In this document: positions 49,872-58,480 of the stretch, in pieces | Layout: every line of letters starts with the position of its first letter | Position numbering within the stretch: the stretch's first letter is position 1 | NCBI GenBank assembly: GCA_902802265.1 | Contig: CADCLN010000013.1 | Location: 1 to 58,582 of the forward strand | Direction: 5' to 3' | DNA length: 58,582 nt | DNA from: an uncultured Bacteroidales bacterium | Lineage (GTDB): Bacteria; Bacteroidota; Bacteroidia; Bacteroidales; Bacteroidaceae | Position numbers and translations under genes: made by a program | Notes under the pieces: generated by a model | Seen by the model: the letters and a program-made list of their open reading frames with translations, nothing else | Database searches by the model: none | What the model was told of the DNA's origin: nothing

Positions 49872-51962
49872 TTATTTATAAGCTTTAAGTCCATCGTTGA
49901 GCCAGTTGGTGTAGGCTGTGATGTCTTCGTTGTAGGAGTAGGAACGGGTAAGCGGGTTGCCTTCGTTGTCGAGCAGAACGTAGAAGGGCTGCGCATTGGC
50001 TCCGAACTTGCTGGCCTGGAGGTAGCTCCACTTGTCGCCGACGGTGCGGAGTTTGCGGCTTTGGCCTGCTACGGTGACTTCGACGGGCTGGGGCAGGCTG
50101 GCTTTTTCGTCAACAAAGAGCTGGATGAGAACGTACTTCTTGGTCATCAGTTCTGCCACGGTGGGGTCGGTGAAGACGGCGGCTTCCATCTTGCGACAGT
50201 TGACGCAGCCATAGCCTGTAAAGTCAATCATCACGGGCATATTATGTTCTGCTGCAAACTTCATGCCAGCCTCGTAGTCGGTGAACATGGGTTTCACTTC
50301 GGCTTCGGGCGAGATGTTGAAATCCTGTGTACTCATCGGGGGTGCAAAGGCGCTGACAGCTTTGCAGGGTGCACCCCAGAGTCCTGGTATCATATAGACG
50401 GCGAAGGCAAAGGAGATGAGTGCGAGGAAGAAGCGTGTGACGCTGGTCTTCGGGTTGACCACGACATTGCCCATCTGGTCGTATTCGTCTTCGTCGTGGG
50501 GAAAGCGAATCCAGCCTATCAGGTAAGCTCCAAGCAGGGCGAAGAGGACAATCCAGAGGGCGAGGAAGGTTTCACGGTCGAGCAATCCCCATCCGTAGGC
50601 AAGGTCGGCTACGCTGAAGAATTTCAGCGAGAAAGCAATTTCAATGAAGCCGAGGGTTACTTTCACCACGTTCATCCAGTTGCCACTCTTGGGGGCAGAC
50701 TTCAACATGCTGGGGAACAGGGCGAAGAACGTGAAGGGGAGTGCCAGGGCGATGGCAAAACCCAACATGCCGATGGTGGGAGCCAGGATGCTGCCGCCGT
50801 CGGTGGCTACCTCCACGAGGAGGAATCCGATGATGGGACCTGTGCAGGAGAAGCTGACCAGCGTGAGGGTGAAGGCCATGAGGAAGATGGCCAGCAGTCC
50901 GCTGGTGCTACCAGCCTTGCTATCGACGGCATTGGTCCATTTCGATGGCAGTGTCAGTTCGAATGCACCGAGGAAACTGGCTCCGAACACGAGCAGCATC
51001 AGGAAGAAGAAGATATTGAATATTGCATTGGTAGCCAGACTGTTGAGGGCGCTAGCTCCAAAGAGAGCTGTGATAATTAATCCTAATGCCACATAGATGA
51101 CCACGATGGAGAGGCCGTAGATGATGGCATCGCGAATGCCACGCTTTTTGGCGGCAGCCATTTCTTCGGGGGTGGATTTCTTGGTGGTTCCTTTTTTGAT
51201 GAAGAAAGAGACGGTCATGGGGATGATGGGCCACACGCAGGGGGTAACCAGGGCGACGAGTCCACCGATGAATCCCAGAATAAAAATGTACCACAGCGGG
51301 GAGTCTGTGGCATTGGCGTTTCCTCCGTCTTCGAAGGCTTTCAGTTGGTCAATGACGGGAGTCCAGAGGGCATCAGTGGTGGGAACCACAGCGGAAGCCT
51401 GCAGGGTGTCAGAGGTTTCGGGGTTGTCAGCATTTTGGACACTGTCAGCATTCTCTGTGACTTTTTCTGTGACTTTCTCTGTGTCCGCTGTTTTTTCTGT
51501 GTCCCCTTGGGGAGCTTCGCCATCGAAAGAGAATTCAAAATTGGTGGGAGGCGTGCAGTTCTGGTCGTTGCAGGAACTATGTTGCAAGTAGCCTTCGACG
51601 TGGTATTTTCCGCCTGTCAGGGTGATTTTCTGCACAAATTGTCCTTTGTTTTCAAAGTAATACACTTCGGCACCGAACATGTCGTCGTAGTGCTTGATGA
51701 CATTGCCTTGTGCTTTCAGGGGTCCGTTGAGCTTGGCTCCTGAAATCTTGTCTATGTGGATGGTGGCGGGGTTGGGTCCGTCGGGTACAACTTCGGTGCT
51801 GTACATGTGCCAACCTGCGTCGATGGTGGCATCGAAAGTGATGATAGCTTCGGTGGCACTGGTTTCCTTGATGCTTGCTGTCATCTTCACAGGCTGAGGC
51901 ATTTGGGCAAACGCCATGCTGAGGCAGCAGAGTGTGAATAGGGTGGAAAGGATTCGTCTCAT
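49872..51962 (-). CDS. DsbD-type thiol:disulfide interchange protein
   Basis: 696 residues from the ATG at 51962 (MRRILSTLFTLCCLSMAFAQ signal peptide); the longer frame upstream runs through the promoter. Order of domains: a periplasmic DsbD-alpha-like beta domain with HSSCNDQNC (about 120-130), an acidic linker rich in repeated TEKVTEN words, a central eight-helix DsbD membrane domain (GGLVALVTPCVWPIIPMTVSFF and FSCTGPIIGFLLVEV carry the two membrane cysteines) and a C-terminal thioredoxin-like domain with the CVNC active site in DFTGYGCVNCRKMEA. It carries electrons from cytoplasmic thioredoxin to envelope proteins. Confidence 0.92.
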   Translation of the reverse strand: MRRILSTLFTLCCLSMAFAQMPQPVKMTASIKETSATEAIITFDATIDAGWHMYSTEVVPDGPNPATIHIDKISGAKLNGPLKAQGNVIKHYDDMFGAEVYYFENKGQFVQKITLTGGKYHVEGYLQHSSCNDQNCTPPTNFEFSFDGEAPQGDTEKTADTEKVTEKVTENADSVQNADNPETSDTLQASAVVPTTDALWTPVIDQLKAFEDGGNANATDSPLWYIFILGFIGGLVALVTPCVWPIIPMTVSFFIKKGTTKKSTPEEMAAAKKRGIRDAIIYGLSIVVIYVALGLIITALFGASALNSLATNAIFNIFFFLMLLVFGASFLGAFELTLPSKWTNAVDSKAGSTSGLLAIFLMAFTLTLVSFSCTGPIIGFLLVEVATDGGSILAPTIGMLGFAIALALPFTFFALFPSMLKSAPKSGNWMNVVKVTLGFIEIAFSLKFFSVADLAYGWGLLDRETFLALWIVLFALLGAYLIGWIRFPHDEDEYDQMGNVVVNPKTSVTRFFLALISFAFAVYMIPGLWGAPCKAVSAFAPPMSTQDFNISPEAEVKPMFTDYEAGMKFAAEHNMPVMIDFTGYGCVNCRKMEAAVFTDPTVAELMTKKYVLIQLFVDEKASLPQPVEVTVAGQSRKLRTVGDKWSYLQASKFGANAQPFYVLLDNEGNPLTRSYSYNEDITAYTNWLNDGLKAYK

Positions 51963-51988
51963 ATCAGTTTTTACGTAGAAATTTGCTG

Positions 51989-51996
51989 CAAAGGTA
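51989..51996 (-). promoter_or_regulatory. -7 element for dsbD
   Basis: CAAAGGTA on the plus strand, TACCTTTG toward 51962, 26 bases before the ATG. It supports the shorter dsbD start. Confidence 0.7.
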
Positions 51997-52006
51997 AGAA
52001 AATAAA

Positions 52007-52034
52007 ATGAAGAATGAAGAATGTAGAATGAAGA
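52007..52034. repeat. Heptamer tandem repeat (ATGAAGA) upstream of dsbD
   Basis: Four 7-base units: ATGAAGA, ATGAAGA, ATGTAGA, ATGAAGA. The same heptamer occurs at 53436-53463 upstream of the neighbouring gene. Confidence 0.8.
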
Positions 52035-52110
52035 ATCTTTAAAAAAATGAAGAATCTTATAATCCGCATTCAATTCGTTGTTCTAAAAAATCCGAGTAAT
52101 CCGTGGTAAA

Positions 52111-53394
52111 TCACTTTTTCGTAGTCATAATTTCCAGCACGCAATGATCTGTTTCGTCCATGGCATCTTTGCCAATTTTGGTGAGGTTGTGGATGGAGCG
52201 ATCTACGTCGTCTTCGATGATACCTTCGACCGACGACACACAGTTGCGCTGTATGGCAAGCATGGCTGAGAGTACGGCGGTGCTGACACCCGATGCCAGT
52301 TTCAGGGCACACGAGGGTTTGGCTCCGTCGCAAATCATGCCTGTCAGATTGGCAATCATATTTTTGACGGCAAAAGTAATTTTCTGATAGTCGCCACCCA
52401 TCAGGTAAGTGATGCCACAGGCTGAACCTGTGGAGGCTACCACACAGCCGCAGAGGGCAGAGAGTTTGCCCAATGACTGCTTGATGTAGATGGCCGTCAA
52501 GTGACTGAGCATCAGTGCACGGATGAGTTCTTCTTCAGTATTGTGGTTCTCTTCGGCAAATTTCACGACGGGGAGTGTGGCGCAGATGCCCTGGTTGCCG
52601 CTGCCGGAGTTGGACATCACGGGGATGGGTGCTCCAGCCATGCGTGCGTCGCAGGCACAGGCAGTGGAGGAAATGATGTGTGCAAAGATGGTGTCGCCAA
52701 AGATACCTCTGCCCAGGGGGCGGGTCAACGTCTTGCCGAGGGTGTGTCCGTAGTTGCCTTTGAGAGATTCTGCGGCGGCTTTTTCGTTGAGTGTTCTGGC
52801 TTCAGAGATAAAACTGATTTCGTCGAGTGGGGCAGTCGTTGCAAACTCATAGACCTTGCTTAATGTGAGCCAGGCATTGTCGTCGTCGTCGCTGATGGCT
52901 GTGGTGGTTGCTTTTTCATAGAGGGTCGTGCCGTCTTTTTGGATGAGGGCAAAGTCCGTGTGTCCGCCACTGATGATGGCGAGGGCGTTTTCTTTGCCTG
53001 CTGTCACTTTTACTTCGATGTAGAGTTTTTCTCTGATACCTTCTTTCAGGCAGATGTTGATGGGAGTTGTCTGCATGTAGGCTTTTGCACGGATTACAGA
53101 TTCATTGTCAACATCTTTCAGAACTTCCAGTCCGTACTCCGACTTGCCAATCAGTGTGCCCAAAGCGATGGCAATGGGCAGTCCGATCATGTCGGTGCCA
53201 GGAATACCCACCCCCATAGCGTTCTTCAGGATATTGGCAGAGAGCCACACACCTATTTCTTCGGGCTGTCTGCCCAGAGTCTCTGTAGCCTTTGCCACAC
53301 ACAAGGCAACGGCAATGGGTTCAGTACACCCCACTGCTGGTACCACCTCACTCTTTACCAGAGTGATAATCTTGTCTCTTAGCGATTTTTCCAT
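52111..53394 (-). CDS. L-cysteine desulfidase family protein (UPF0597/CyuA-like)
   Basis: 427 residues, full length for the family. Landmarks: VVPAVGCTEPIAVALCVAKA at the N-terminus, GVGIPGTDMIGLPIAIALG, SGGHTDFALIQ, then MSNSGSGNQGICATLPVV, GCVVASTGSACGITYLMGG and MICDGAKPSCALKLASGV, with cysteines suited to a [4Fe-4S] cluster. Family members split L-cysteine into pyruvate, ammonia and sulfide, without PLP. It stands in its own unit upstream of dsbD. The window therefore encodes two different cysteine-desulfurating enzymes (the other is encapsulated, at 7020), but they are 44 kb apart and need not cooperate. Confidence 0.85.
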   Translation of the reverse strand: MEKSLRDKIITLVKSEVVPAVGCTEPIAVALCVAKATETLGRQPEEIGVWLSANILKNAMGVGIPGTDMIGLPIAIALGTLIGKSEYGLEVLKDVDNESVIRAKAYMQTTPINICLKEGIREKLYIEVKVTAGKENALAIISGGHTDFALIQKDGTTLYEKATTTAISDDDDNAWLTLSKVYEFATTAPLDEISFISEARTLNEKAAAESLKGNYGHTLGKTLTRPLGRGIFGDTIFAHIISSTACACDARMAGAPIPVMSNSGSGNQGICATLPVVKFAEENHNTEEELIRALMLSHLTAIYIKQSLGKLSALCGCVVASTGSACGITYLMGGDYQKITFAVKNMIANLTGMICDGAKPSCALKLASGVSTAVLSAMLAIQRNCVSSVEGIIEDDVDRSIHNLTKIGKDAMDETDHCVLEIMTTKK

Positions 53395-53417
53395 TGTCAG
53401 AATTGCTTTTCTGGCTG

Positions 53418-53463
53418 CAAAGGTAAGGATTTTAAATGAAGAATGAAGAATGAAGAATGAAGA
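53418..53463 (-). promoter_or_regulatory. Promoter of the cysteine desulfidase gene with adjacent heptamers
   Basis: CAAAGGTA at 53418-53425 (TACCTTTG toward 53394). Immediately upstream, 53436-53463 is four copies of ATGAAGA, where the -33 region should be, so copy number would change promoter spacing. Confidence 0.6.
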
Positions 53464-53485
53464 ATGTGAGAAAAAAATAGGAAAT

Positions 53486-53520
53486 GATAAATGGTAAATG
53501 GTAAATTATCCTTACCTTTG
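53486..53520 (+). promoter_or_regulatory. Glycyl radical enzyme promoter with heptamers
   Basis: Heptamers GATAAAT, GGTAAAT, GGTAAAT (53486-53506) lead into the -7 box TACCTTTG (53513-53520). The start codon is 37 bases further on. Confidence 0.65.
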
Positions 53521-53556
53521 CAGCCACATTTTATAATAATAGGCAACGATAAGACT

Positions 53557-56001
53557 ATGAATGAAACCTTGAAAGTGGCTTACCGGTCACCGCATTCCAA
53601 AATGAATTTTGCACTGAAGTACCCCGAAAACGAGGGTGGAATGAACGACCGTGTGCGCCGTCTGCATCAGCAGAGCATCGACACGCCGACGACGCTGACC
53701 ATTGAGCGTGCCCTGATTGAGACAGCTTTTTATAAGGAATGGTATGGCAAGATGCCCAATTGCATCCTGCGTGCACGCAATTTCTATGAGATTTGCAAGA
53801 AGAAGACCATTTACATCGGCGACGACGAACTGATTGTGGGTGAGCGTGGACCTGTGCCCAAAGCTGTGCCAACCTTCCCCGAACTGACTTGCCACACAGT
53901 GGAAGACCTGCATACGCTGAACGACCGCGAATTGCAGCCATACTTCATTTCGCAGGAAGACATCGACACTTACGAGCGTGAAGTCATACCATACTGGCAA
54001 GGGCGCACCCAGCGTGAACGCATCTTCAGCCACGTCAGCAAGGAATGGGAAGAAGCCTACCATGCCGGTGTGTTTACAGAATTTATGGAGCAGCGTGCCG
54101 GTGGTCATACGGCGATGGACGGAAAGATGTATCACCGCGGTTTGCTCGATGTGAAGGAACAAATCAGACAGGTGCTGGCTTCGCTCGATTTCATTAACGA
54201 CCCCGAAGCCACTGACAAGCAGCAGGAATTGCAGGCTATGGACATCTCGTGCGATGCTGCCATCCTCTTTGCCGAGCGTCATGCTGAACTGGCTGAAAAG
54301 ATGGCTGCAGCGGAAAAGAATCCTGTGCGGCGTGCTGAATTGCTGAAGATTGCCGACGTGTGCCGTTGGGTACCAGCCCATGCCCCACGCGATATGCAGG
54401 AAGCCATACAGATGTATTGGTTTGTACATTTAGGGACAGTGACCGAGCTGAATGGTTGGGACTGCATGAATCCAGGACACATCGACCAGCATCTTTATCC
54501 CTTCTACCAGAAAGGTTTGGCCGACGGCACATTGACACGCGAGAAAGCCAAGGAATTGATATCCTGCTTCTGGATTAAATTCAACAATCAGCCAGCCCCT
54601 CCCAAGGTAGGCATTACCGCCCTGGAGAGTGGCACATACAACGACTTCACCAATATCAACATCGGTGGTATCGACCGCGACGGAAACGATGCGGTGAACG
54701 AACTTTCCTACATCATTCTGGAAGTGCAGGAAGAACTTCACGAATTGCAGCCAGGACTCAGCATCCATGTGAGCAAAGTGACACCCGACGAATTTGTCAT
54801 GGCGGGTGCACGCGTCATTCGTCAAGGACATGGCTACCCCTCCTGTTTCAATCCCGACACCTACACAAAGGAACTGGTTCGGCAGGGGAAAACCCAGGAA
54901 GATGCCAACGAGGGCGGTTGCTCAGGCTGCATCGAAGTGGGAGCTTTCGGTAAAGAAGCCTACATTCTGACGGGATATCTCAACACGCCCAAGATTTTGG
55001 AGATAACCCTGAACAACGGCATTGACCCCATGACGGGGAAGAAATTAGGCTTGGAAACAGGCGACCCGCGCAACTTTAAGTCTTACGAAGAACTTTACGC
55101 TGCTTACCACAAGCAGATGATTTACTTTGTCAACATGAAGCTCGCTGTCAACAACTACATCGAGCGCATGTTCTCGCTCTACGCACCTGCCACATTCCTT
55201 TCACTCTTTATTGACGACTGCGTGGCTCGTGGACGCGACTACTACAGCGGTGGTGCACGCTACAATACCACCTATATACAATGTACCGGACTGGGCACCA
55301 TCACCGACTGTCTTTCTGCGCTGAAGAAACACGTGTTCGAGGAAAAACACTTCAGCATGGCGGAAGTGCTCGACGCCGTCAGCAAAAACTGGGAAGGCAA
55401 CGAGAAGATGCGTCAGTTCATCATGAACCGCACACCGTTCTTCGGCAACGACGACGACTATGCAGACAGCATTGCCGTGAAAGTTTACAACGACCTTGTC
55501 GAAGCCATCGAGGGCCATCCCAACACCCGTGGCGGCACCACCCAGCTCAACATGCTCTCCACCACGTGCCACAACTACTTCGGTTCCGTCTGTGGAGCCT
55601 CCGTTAACGGACGTATGGCACATTTTGCCATCAGCGACGGAACGTCACCCGCTCATGGTGCCGACACCAACGGACCCACCAGCGTAGTGAAATCACTGGG
55701 CAAACTCGACCAAACCAAGTCGGGCGGCACCCTGCTCAATGTCCGCTTCGTTCCCAGTCTGCTCCAACGCGAGGAAGATTTAAGGAAACTCGTTTCCCTC
55801 ATCCGTACCTACTTCAGCATGGGTGGACACCACATCCAGTTCAACATTGTTGACACACAAACCCTGCTCGATGCCCAGCGCTCCCCCGACGACTACAAAG
55901 ACCTTCTCGTCCGTGTGGCTGGCTATTCCGACTACTTCAACGACATGACCGAACAACTCCAGAACGAAATCATTGCTCGCACAGAGAACGATGAATTATA
56001 G
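53557..56001 (+). CDS. Glycyl radical enzyme, candidate trans-4-hydroxy-L-proline dehydratase
   Basis: 814 residues from the ATG at 53557; a longer frame from 53491 would start inside the promoter. The PFL-like barrel has a thiyl cysteine in GGCSGCIEVGAFGKEA (C458, with E460 two residues on) and the glycyl radical loop RVAGYSDYF (G789). The C-x-E arrangement belongs to dehydratase-type enzymes, not to pyruvate formate-lyase, which has adjacent Cys-Cys. From memory, C. difficile HypD uses Cys434, Glu436 and Gly765; the same spacing (331) holds here. LTGYLNTPKILEITLNNG also looks HypD-like. It would convert hydroxyproline to pyrroline-5-carboxylate. No radical-SAM activase or proC is adjacent; pta-ackA follow. 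Confidence 0.75.
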   Translation: MNETLKVAYRSPHSKMNFALKYPENEGGMNDRVRRLHQQSIDTPTTLTIERALIETAFYKEWYGKMPNCILRARNFYEICKKKTIYIGDDELIVGERGPVPKAVPTFPELTCHTVEDLHTLNDRELQPYFISQEDIDTYEREVIPYWQGRTQRERIFSHVSKEWEEAYHAGVFTEFMEQRAGGHTAMDGKMYHRGLLDVKEQIRQVLASLDFINDPEATDKQQELQAMDISCDAAILFAERHAELAEKMAAAEKNPVRRAELLKIADVCRWVPAHAPRDMQEAIQMYWFVHLGTVTELNGWDCMNPGHIDQHLYPFYQKGLADGTLTREKAKELISCFWIKFNNQPAPPKVGITALESGTYNDFTNINIGGIDRDGNDAVNELSYIILEVQEELHELQPGLSIHVSKVTPDEFVMAGARVIRQGHGYPSCFNPDTYTKELVRQGKTQEDANEGGCSGCIEVGAFGKEAYILTGYLNTPKILEITLNNGIDPMTGKKLGLETGDPRNFKSYEELYAAYHKQMIYFVNMKLAVNNYIERMFSLYAPATFLSLFIDDCVARGRDYYSGGARYNTTYIQCTGLGTITDCLSALKKHVFEEKHFSMAEVLDAVSKNWEGNEKMRQFIMNRTPFFGNDDDYADSIAVKVYNDLVEAIEGHPNTRGGTTQLNMLSTTCHNYFGSVCGASVNGRMAHFAISDGTSPAHGADTNGPTSVVKSLGKLDQTKSGGTLLNVRFVPSLLQREEDLRKLVSLIRTYFSMGGHHIQFNIVDTQTLLDAQRSPDDYKDLLVRVAGYSDYFNDMTEQLQNEIIARTENDEL

Positions 56002-56067
56002 GGTAAGGAAAACTTCCATTTTCAAATAGACAACAATACAATTTTCATTTTTAATTCAATACATGAT

Positions 56068-57075
56068 ATGGCTTTAATGGAAAACATCATTGCGCGTGCA
56101 AAGGCAAACAAGCAGCGCATTGTGCTCCCCGAATCACTGGAGGAGCGCACCATCACGGCAGCCGACATGGCATTGCGTGACGGATTGGCAGAAATCATCC
56201 TGATTGGCAACAAGGAGGAAATCATGGCTTTGGCCGCAAAGCTCGGTCTGAAGCACATCGGCCAGGCAACCATCATCGACCCCAAAACCAGCGAGAAGAC
56301 AGAAGCGTATGCCCAGCTGCTTTTCCAGCTTCGTCAGAAAAAGGGCATGACCATTGAGAAAGCTCGCGAGCAGGTGCTCGACCCACTTTACTTCGGTTGT
56401 CTCATCATCAAGAGTGGTGATGCCGACGGACAGATTAGCGGAGCCCTCTCCACAACGGGCGACACCCTGCGTCCTGCCTTGCAGATTATCAAGTGCTCTC
56501 CAGGCATCACCTGCGTGAGTGGAGCCATGCTGCTGATTACCCAGACCCCGCAGTATGGTGAAGAAGGCGTGCTGGTGATGGGCGACGTGGCTGTTACCCC
56601 CATGCCCGATGCACAGCAGTTGGCTCAGATTGCCGTCTGCACCGCTCAGACCGCCAAGTCCGTAGCAGGCTTTGCCGACCCCCGTGTGGCCATGCTGTCC
56701 TTCTCCACGAAGGGTAGTGCCAAGCACGAAGTCGTTGACAAGGTGGTTGAGGCTACCCGTTTGGCCAAAGAACTCGACCCGTCGCTGAAGATTGAGGGCG
56801 AGTTGCAGGCAGATGCAGCCCTCGTGCCGAGTGTAGGTCAGAAGAAAGCGCCAGGCAGCGAGATTGCCGGTCATGCCAACGTGCTGGTTGCTCCTTGTCT
56901 TGAAGTGGGCAACATTGGTTACAAACTCGTTCAGCGTCTGGGCAATGCCGATGCCATTGGTCCCATCCTCCAGGGTATCGCCCGTCCTGTGAACGACCTT
57001 TCAAGAGGTTGCAGTGTAGATGATATATATAAAATGGTAGCCATTACCGCTTGTCAGGCAATGGATGCGAAGTAA
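56068..57075 (+). CDS. pta: Phosphate acetyltransferase
   Basis: 335 residues, the short (catalytic-domain-only) form. Typical segments: RIVLPESLEERTITAADMALRDGLAEIILIG at the N-terminus, DPLYFGCLIIKSGDADGQISGALSTTGDTLRPALQII, GDVAVTPMPDAQQLAQIA, MLSFSTKGSAKHE and the C-terminal RPVNDLSRGCSVDDIY. It converts acetyl-CoA and phosphate to acetyl-phosphate. It is followed 18 bases later by acetate kinase, forming the standard acetate-producing, ATP-yielding pair. The 66-base gap after the glycyl radical enzyme has no obvious terminator, so read-through is possible. Confidence 0.95.
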   Translation: MALMENIIARAKANKQRIVLPESLEERTITAADMALRDGLAEIILIGNKEEIMALAAKLGLKHIGQATIIDPKTSEKTEAYAQLLFQLRQKKGMTIEKAREQVLDPLYFGCLIIKSGDADGQISGALSTTGDTLRPALQIIKCSPGITCVSGAMLLITQTPQYGEEGVLVMGDVAVTPMPDAQQLAQIAVCTAQTAKSVAGFADPRVAMLSFSTKGSAKHEVVDKVVEATRLAKELDPSLKIEGELQADAALVPSVGQKKAPGSEIAGHANVLVAPCLEVGNIGYKLVQRLGNADAIGPILQGIARPVNDLSRGCSVDDIYKMVAITACQAMDAK

Positions 57076-57093
57076 ATAAGTCCAGAGGAAACG

Positions 57094-58290
57094 ATGAAGA
57101 AAATTTTGGTACTCAACTGTGGCAGCAGTTCTATTAAATATGCATTGTATGACATGACAGACCAGTCTGTCATCACTTCGGGTGGCATCGAAAAGATTGG
57201 CTTGCCCGATTCGTTTATTACCGTGAAACTCCGTGGCGAGAAGCACAAGATGGAGAAACCCATTGCCGAGCATACCGCTGGTGTGCAGTGGATTTTCGAC
57301 GTGCTTACCCAGGGTGACTATGCCGTGCTGAAAAGCCTCGACGAACTGGATGCCGTAGGTCACCGCATGGTGCATGGCGGCGAGCGGTTCAACAAGTCCG
57401 TGCTGCTTACTCCCGAAGTGATGCAGGCTTTTGCTGCCTGCAACGACCTGGCTCCACTCCACAACCCTGCTAACATCAAGGGCGTGAACGCAGTGACAGC
57501 CTTGCTGCCCAACATTCCACAGGTAGGCGTGTTCGACACCGCTTTCCATCAGACCATGCCCGACTACGCCTACATGTATGCACTCCCCTACGAACTCTAC
57601 AGCAAGTACGGCGTGCGTCGCTACGGCTTCCACGGCACCAGCCACCGCTATGTCAGTCAGCGTGTCTGCGAATTTCTCGGTGTGAAGCCTGAAGGCAAAA
57701 AGATTATTACCTGCCACATCGGTAACGGTGCATCCATTGCCGCCGTGAAGGATGGCAAATGTGTCGATACCTCCATGGGCTTGACCCCACTCGAAGGACT
57801 TATCATGGGCACCCGTTCAGGCGATATTGACGCGGGAGCCGTTACCTTCCTCATGGACAAACTCGGTCTTGACACCAAAGGCATCAGCAACCTCTTGAAC
57901 AAACAGTCAGGATTGGCAGGCGTGAGCGAACTCAGCAGCGACTTCCGCGACATCCTTGCAGGCATCGAAGCAGGTAACGACAAGGCACGTCTGGCCAAAG
58001 AAATGTACTGCTACCGCATCAAGAAATACATTGGTCAGTATGCCGCCGCCATGGGTGGAGTTGACATCATCCTCTTCACAGGCGGAGCCGGTGAAAACCA
58101 GTGGGAAGTACGCGAAGGAGCTACCGACGGACTGGAGTACATGGGTGTCAAGATGGACCAGCAGAAAAACCGTTCCTGCCGAGCCAAGGAAGCCATCCTC
58201 AGTGCCGACGACTCTCAAGTTACCGTCTGCTGCATCCCCACCGACGAAGAACTGATGATTGCCCTCGACACCTTGGAACTGACCCGCTAA
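57094..58290 (+). CDS. ackA: Acetate kinase
   Basis: 398 residues, normal length. Signatures: ILVLNCGSSSIKYALYD at the N-terminus (phosphate loop and first acetokinase motif), GHRMVHGGERF, FDTAFHQTMPDYAYMYALPYELY, RRYGFHGTSHRYVSQR (second motif), CHIGNGASIAAVKDGKCVDTSMGLTPLEGL and FTGGAGENQWEVRE. It makes ATP and acetate from acetyl-phosphate produced by the adjacent Pta. Cytoplasmic. No other gene follows in the remaining ~290 bases. Confidence 0.96.
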   Translation: MKKILVLNCGSSSIKYALYDMTDQSVITSGGIEKIGLPDSFITVKLRGEKHKMEKPIAEHTAGVQWIFDVLTQGDYAVLKSLDELDAVGHRMVHGGERFNKSVLLTPEVMQAFAACNDLAPLHNPANIKGVNAVTALLPNIPQVGVFDTAFHQTMPDYAYMYALPYELYSKYGVRRYGFHGTSHRYVSQRVCEFLGVKPEGKKIITCHIGNGASIAAVKDGKCVDTSMGLTPLEGLIMGTRSGDIDAGAVTFLMDKLGLDTKGISNLLNKQSGLAGVSELSSDFRDILAGIEAGNDKARLAKEMYCYRIKKYIGQYAAAMGGVDIILFTGGAGENQWEVREGATDGLEYMGVKMDQQKNRSCRAKEAILSADDSQVTVCCIPTDEELMIALDTLELTR

Positions 58291-58330
58291 AAGATGACGG
58301 TTAAAAGGCATTGATGTCCGGTTAAATCTT

Positions 58331-58480
58331 TAGTGGCACTGCATTGTGGTTGCGGTGCCACAGTTCTCCCATTTCAGTAGCATAGTTCTGCTACTTCGGT
58401 GACATAGTTCTCCCACTTCAGTGGCAATGCAGTGCTACCGAAGTGGGAGAACTTTGCGCCGGCAGCGGCAATGCTATGGT
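58331..58480. repeat. 22-bp repeat cluster, locus 2
   Basis: Three direct 22-bp units at exact spacing start at 58359 (CACAGTTCTCCCATTTCAGT), 58381 and 58403 (CATAGTTCT...). An inverted unit, CTACCGAAGTGGGAGAACTT plus TG, is at 58435-58456. GGCACTGCATTG (58335) and its near-complement CAATGCAGTGCT (58425) bracket the direct units. It matches the family at 23743. There are no spacers as in CRISPR. The rest of the gap to 58582 shows no gene. Confidence 0.75.

Noticed and set aside
49872-52073. Longer dsbD start at 52073
   Set aside because: It would run through the -7 box at 51989 and the heptamer repeats. The ATG at 51962 opens a proper signal peptide.
53557-56001. Pyruvate formate-lyase, suggested by the adjacent pta-ackA
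   Set aside because: The active-site loop is CIE rather than the adjacent Cys-Cys of PFL, which points to a dehydratase-type glycyl radical enzyme.
58331-58480. CRISPR array
   Set aside because: The 22-bp units abut without spacers, occur in both orientations, and no cas genes are present.
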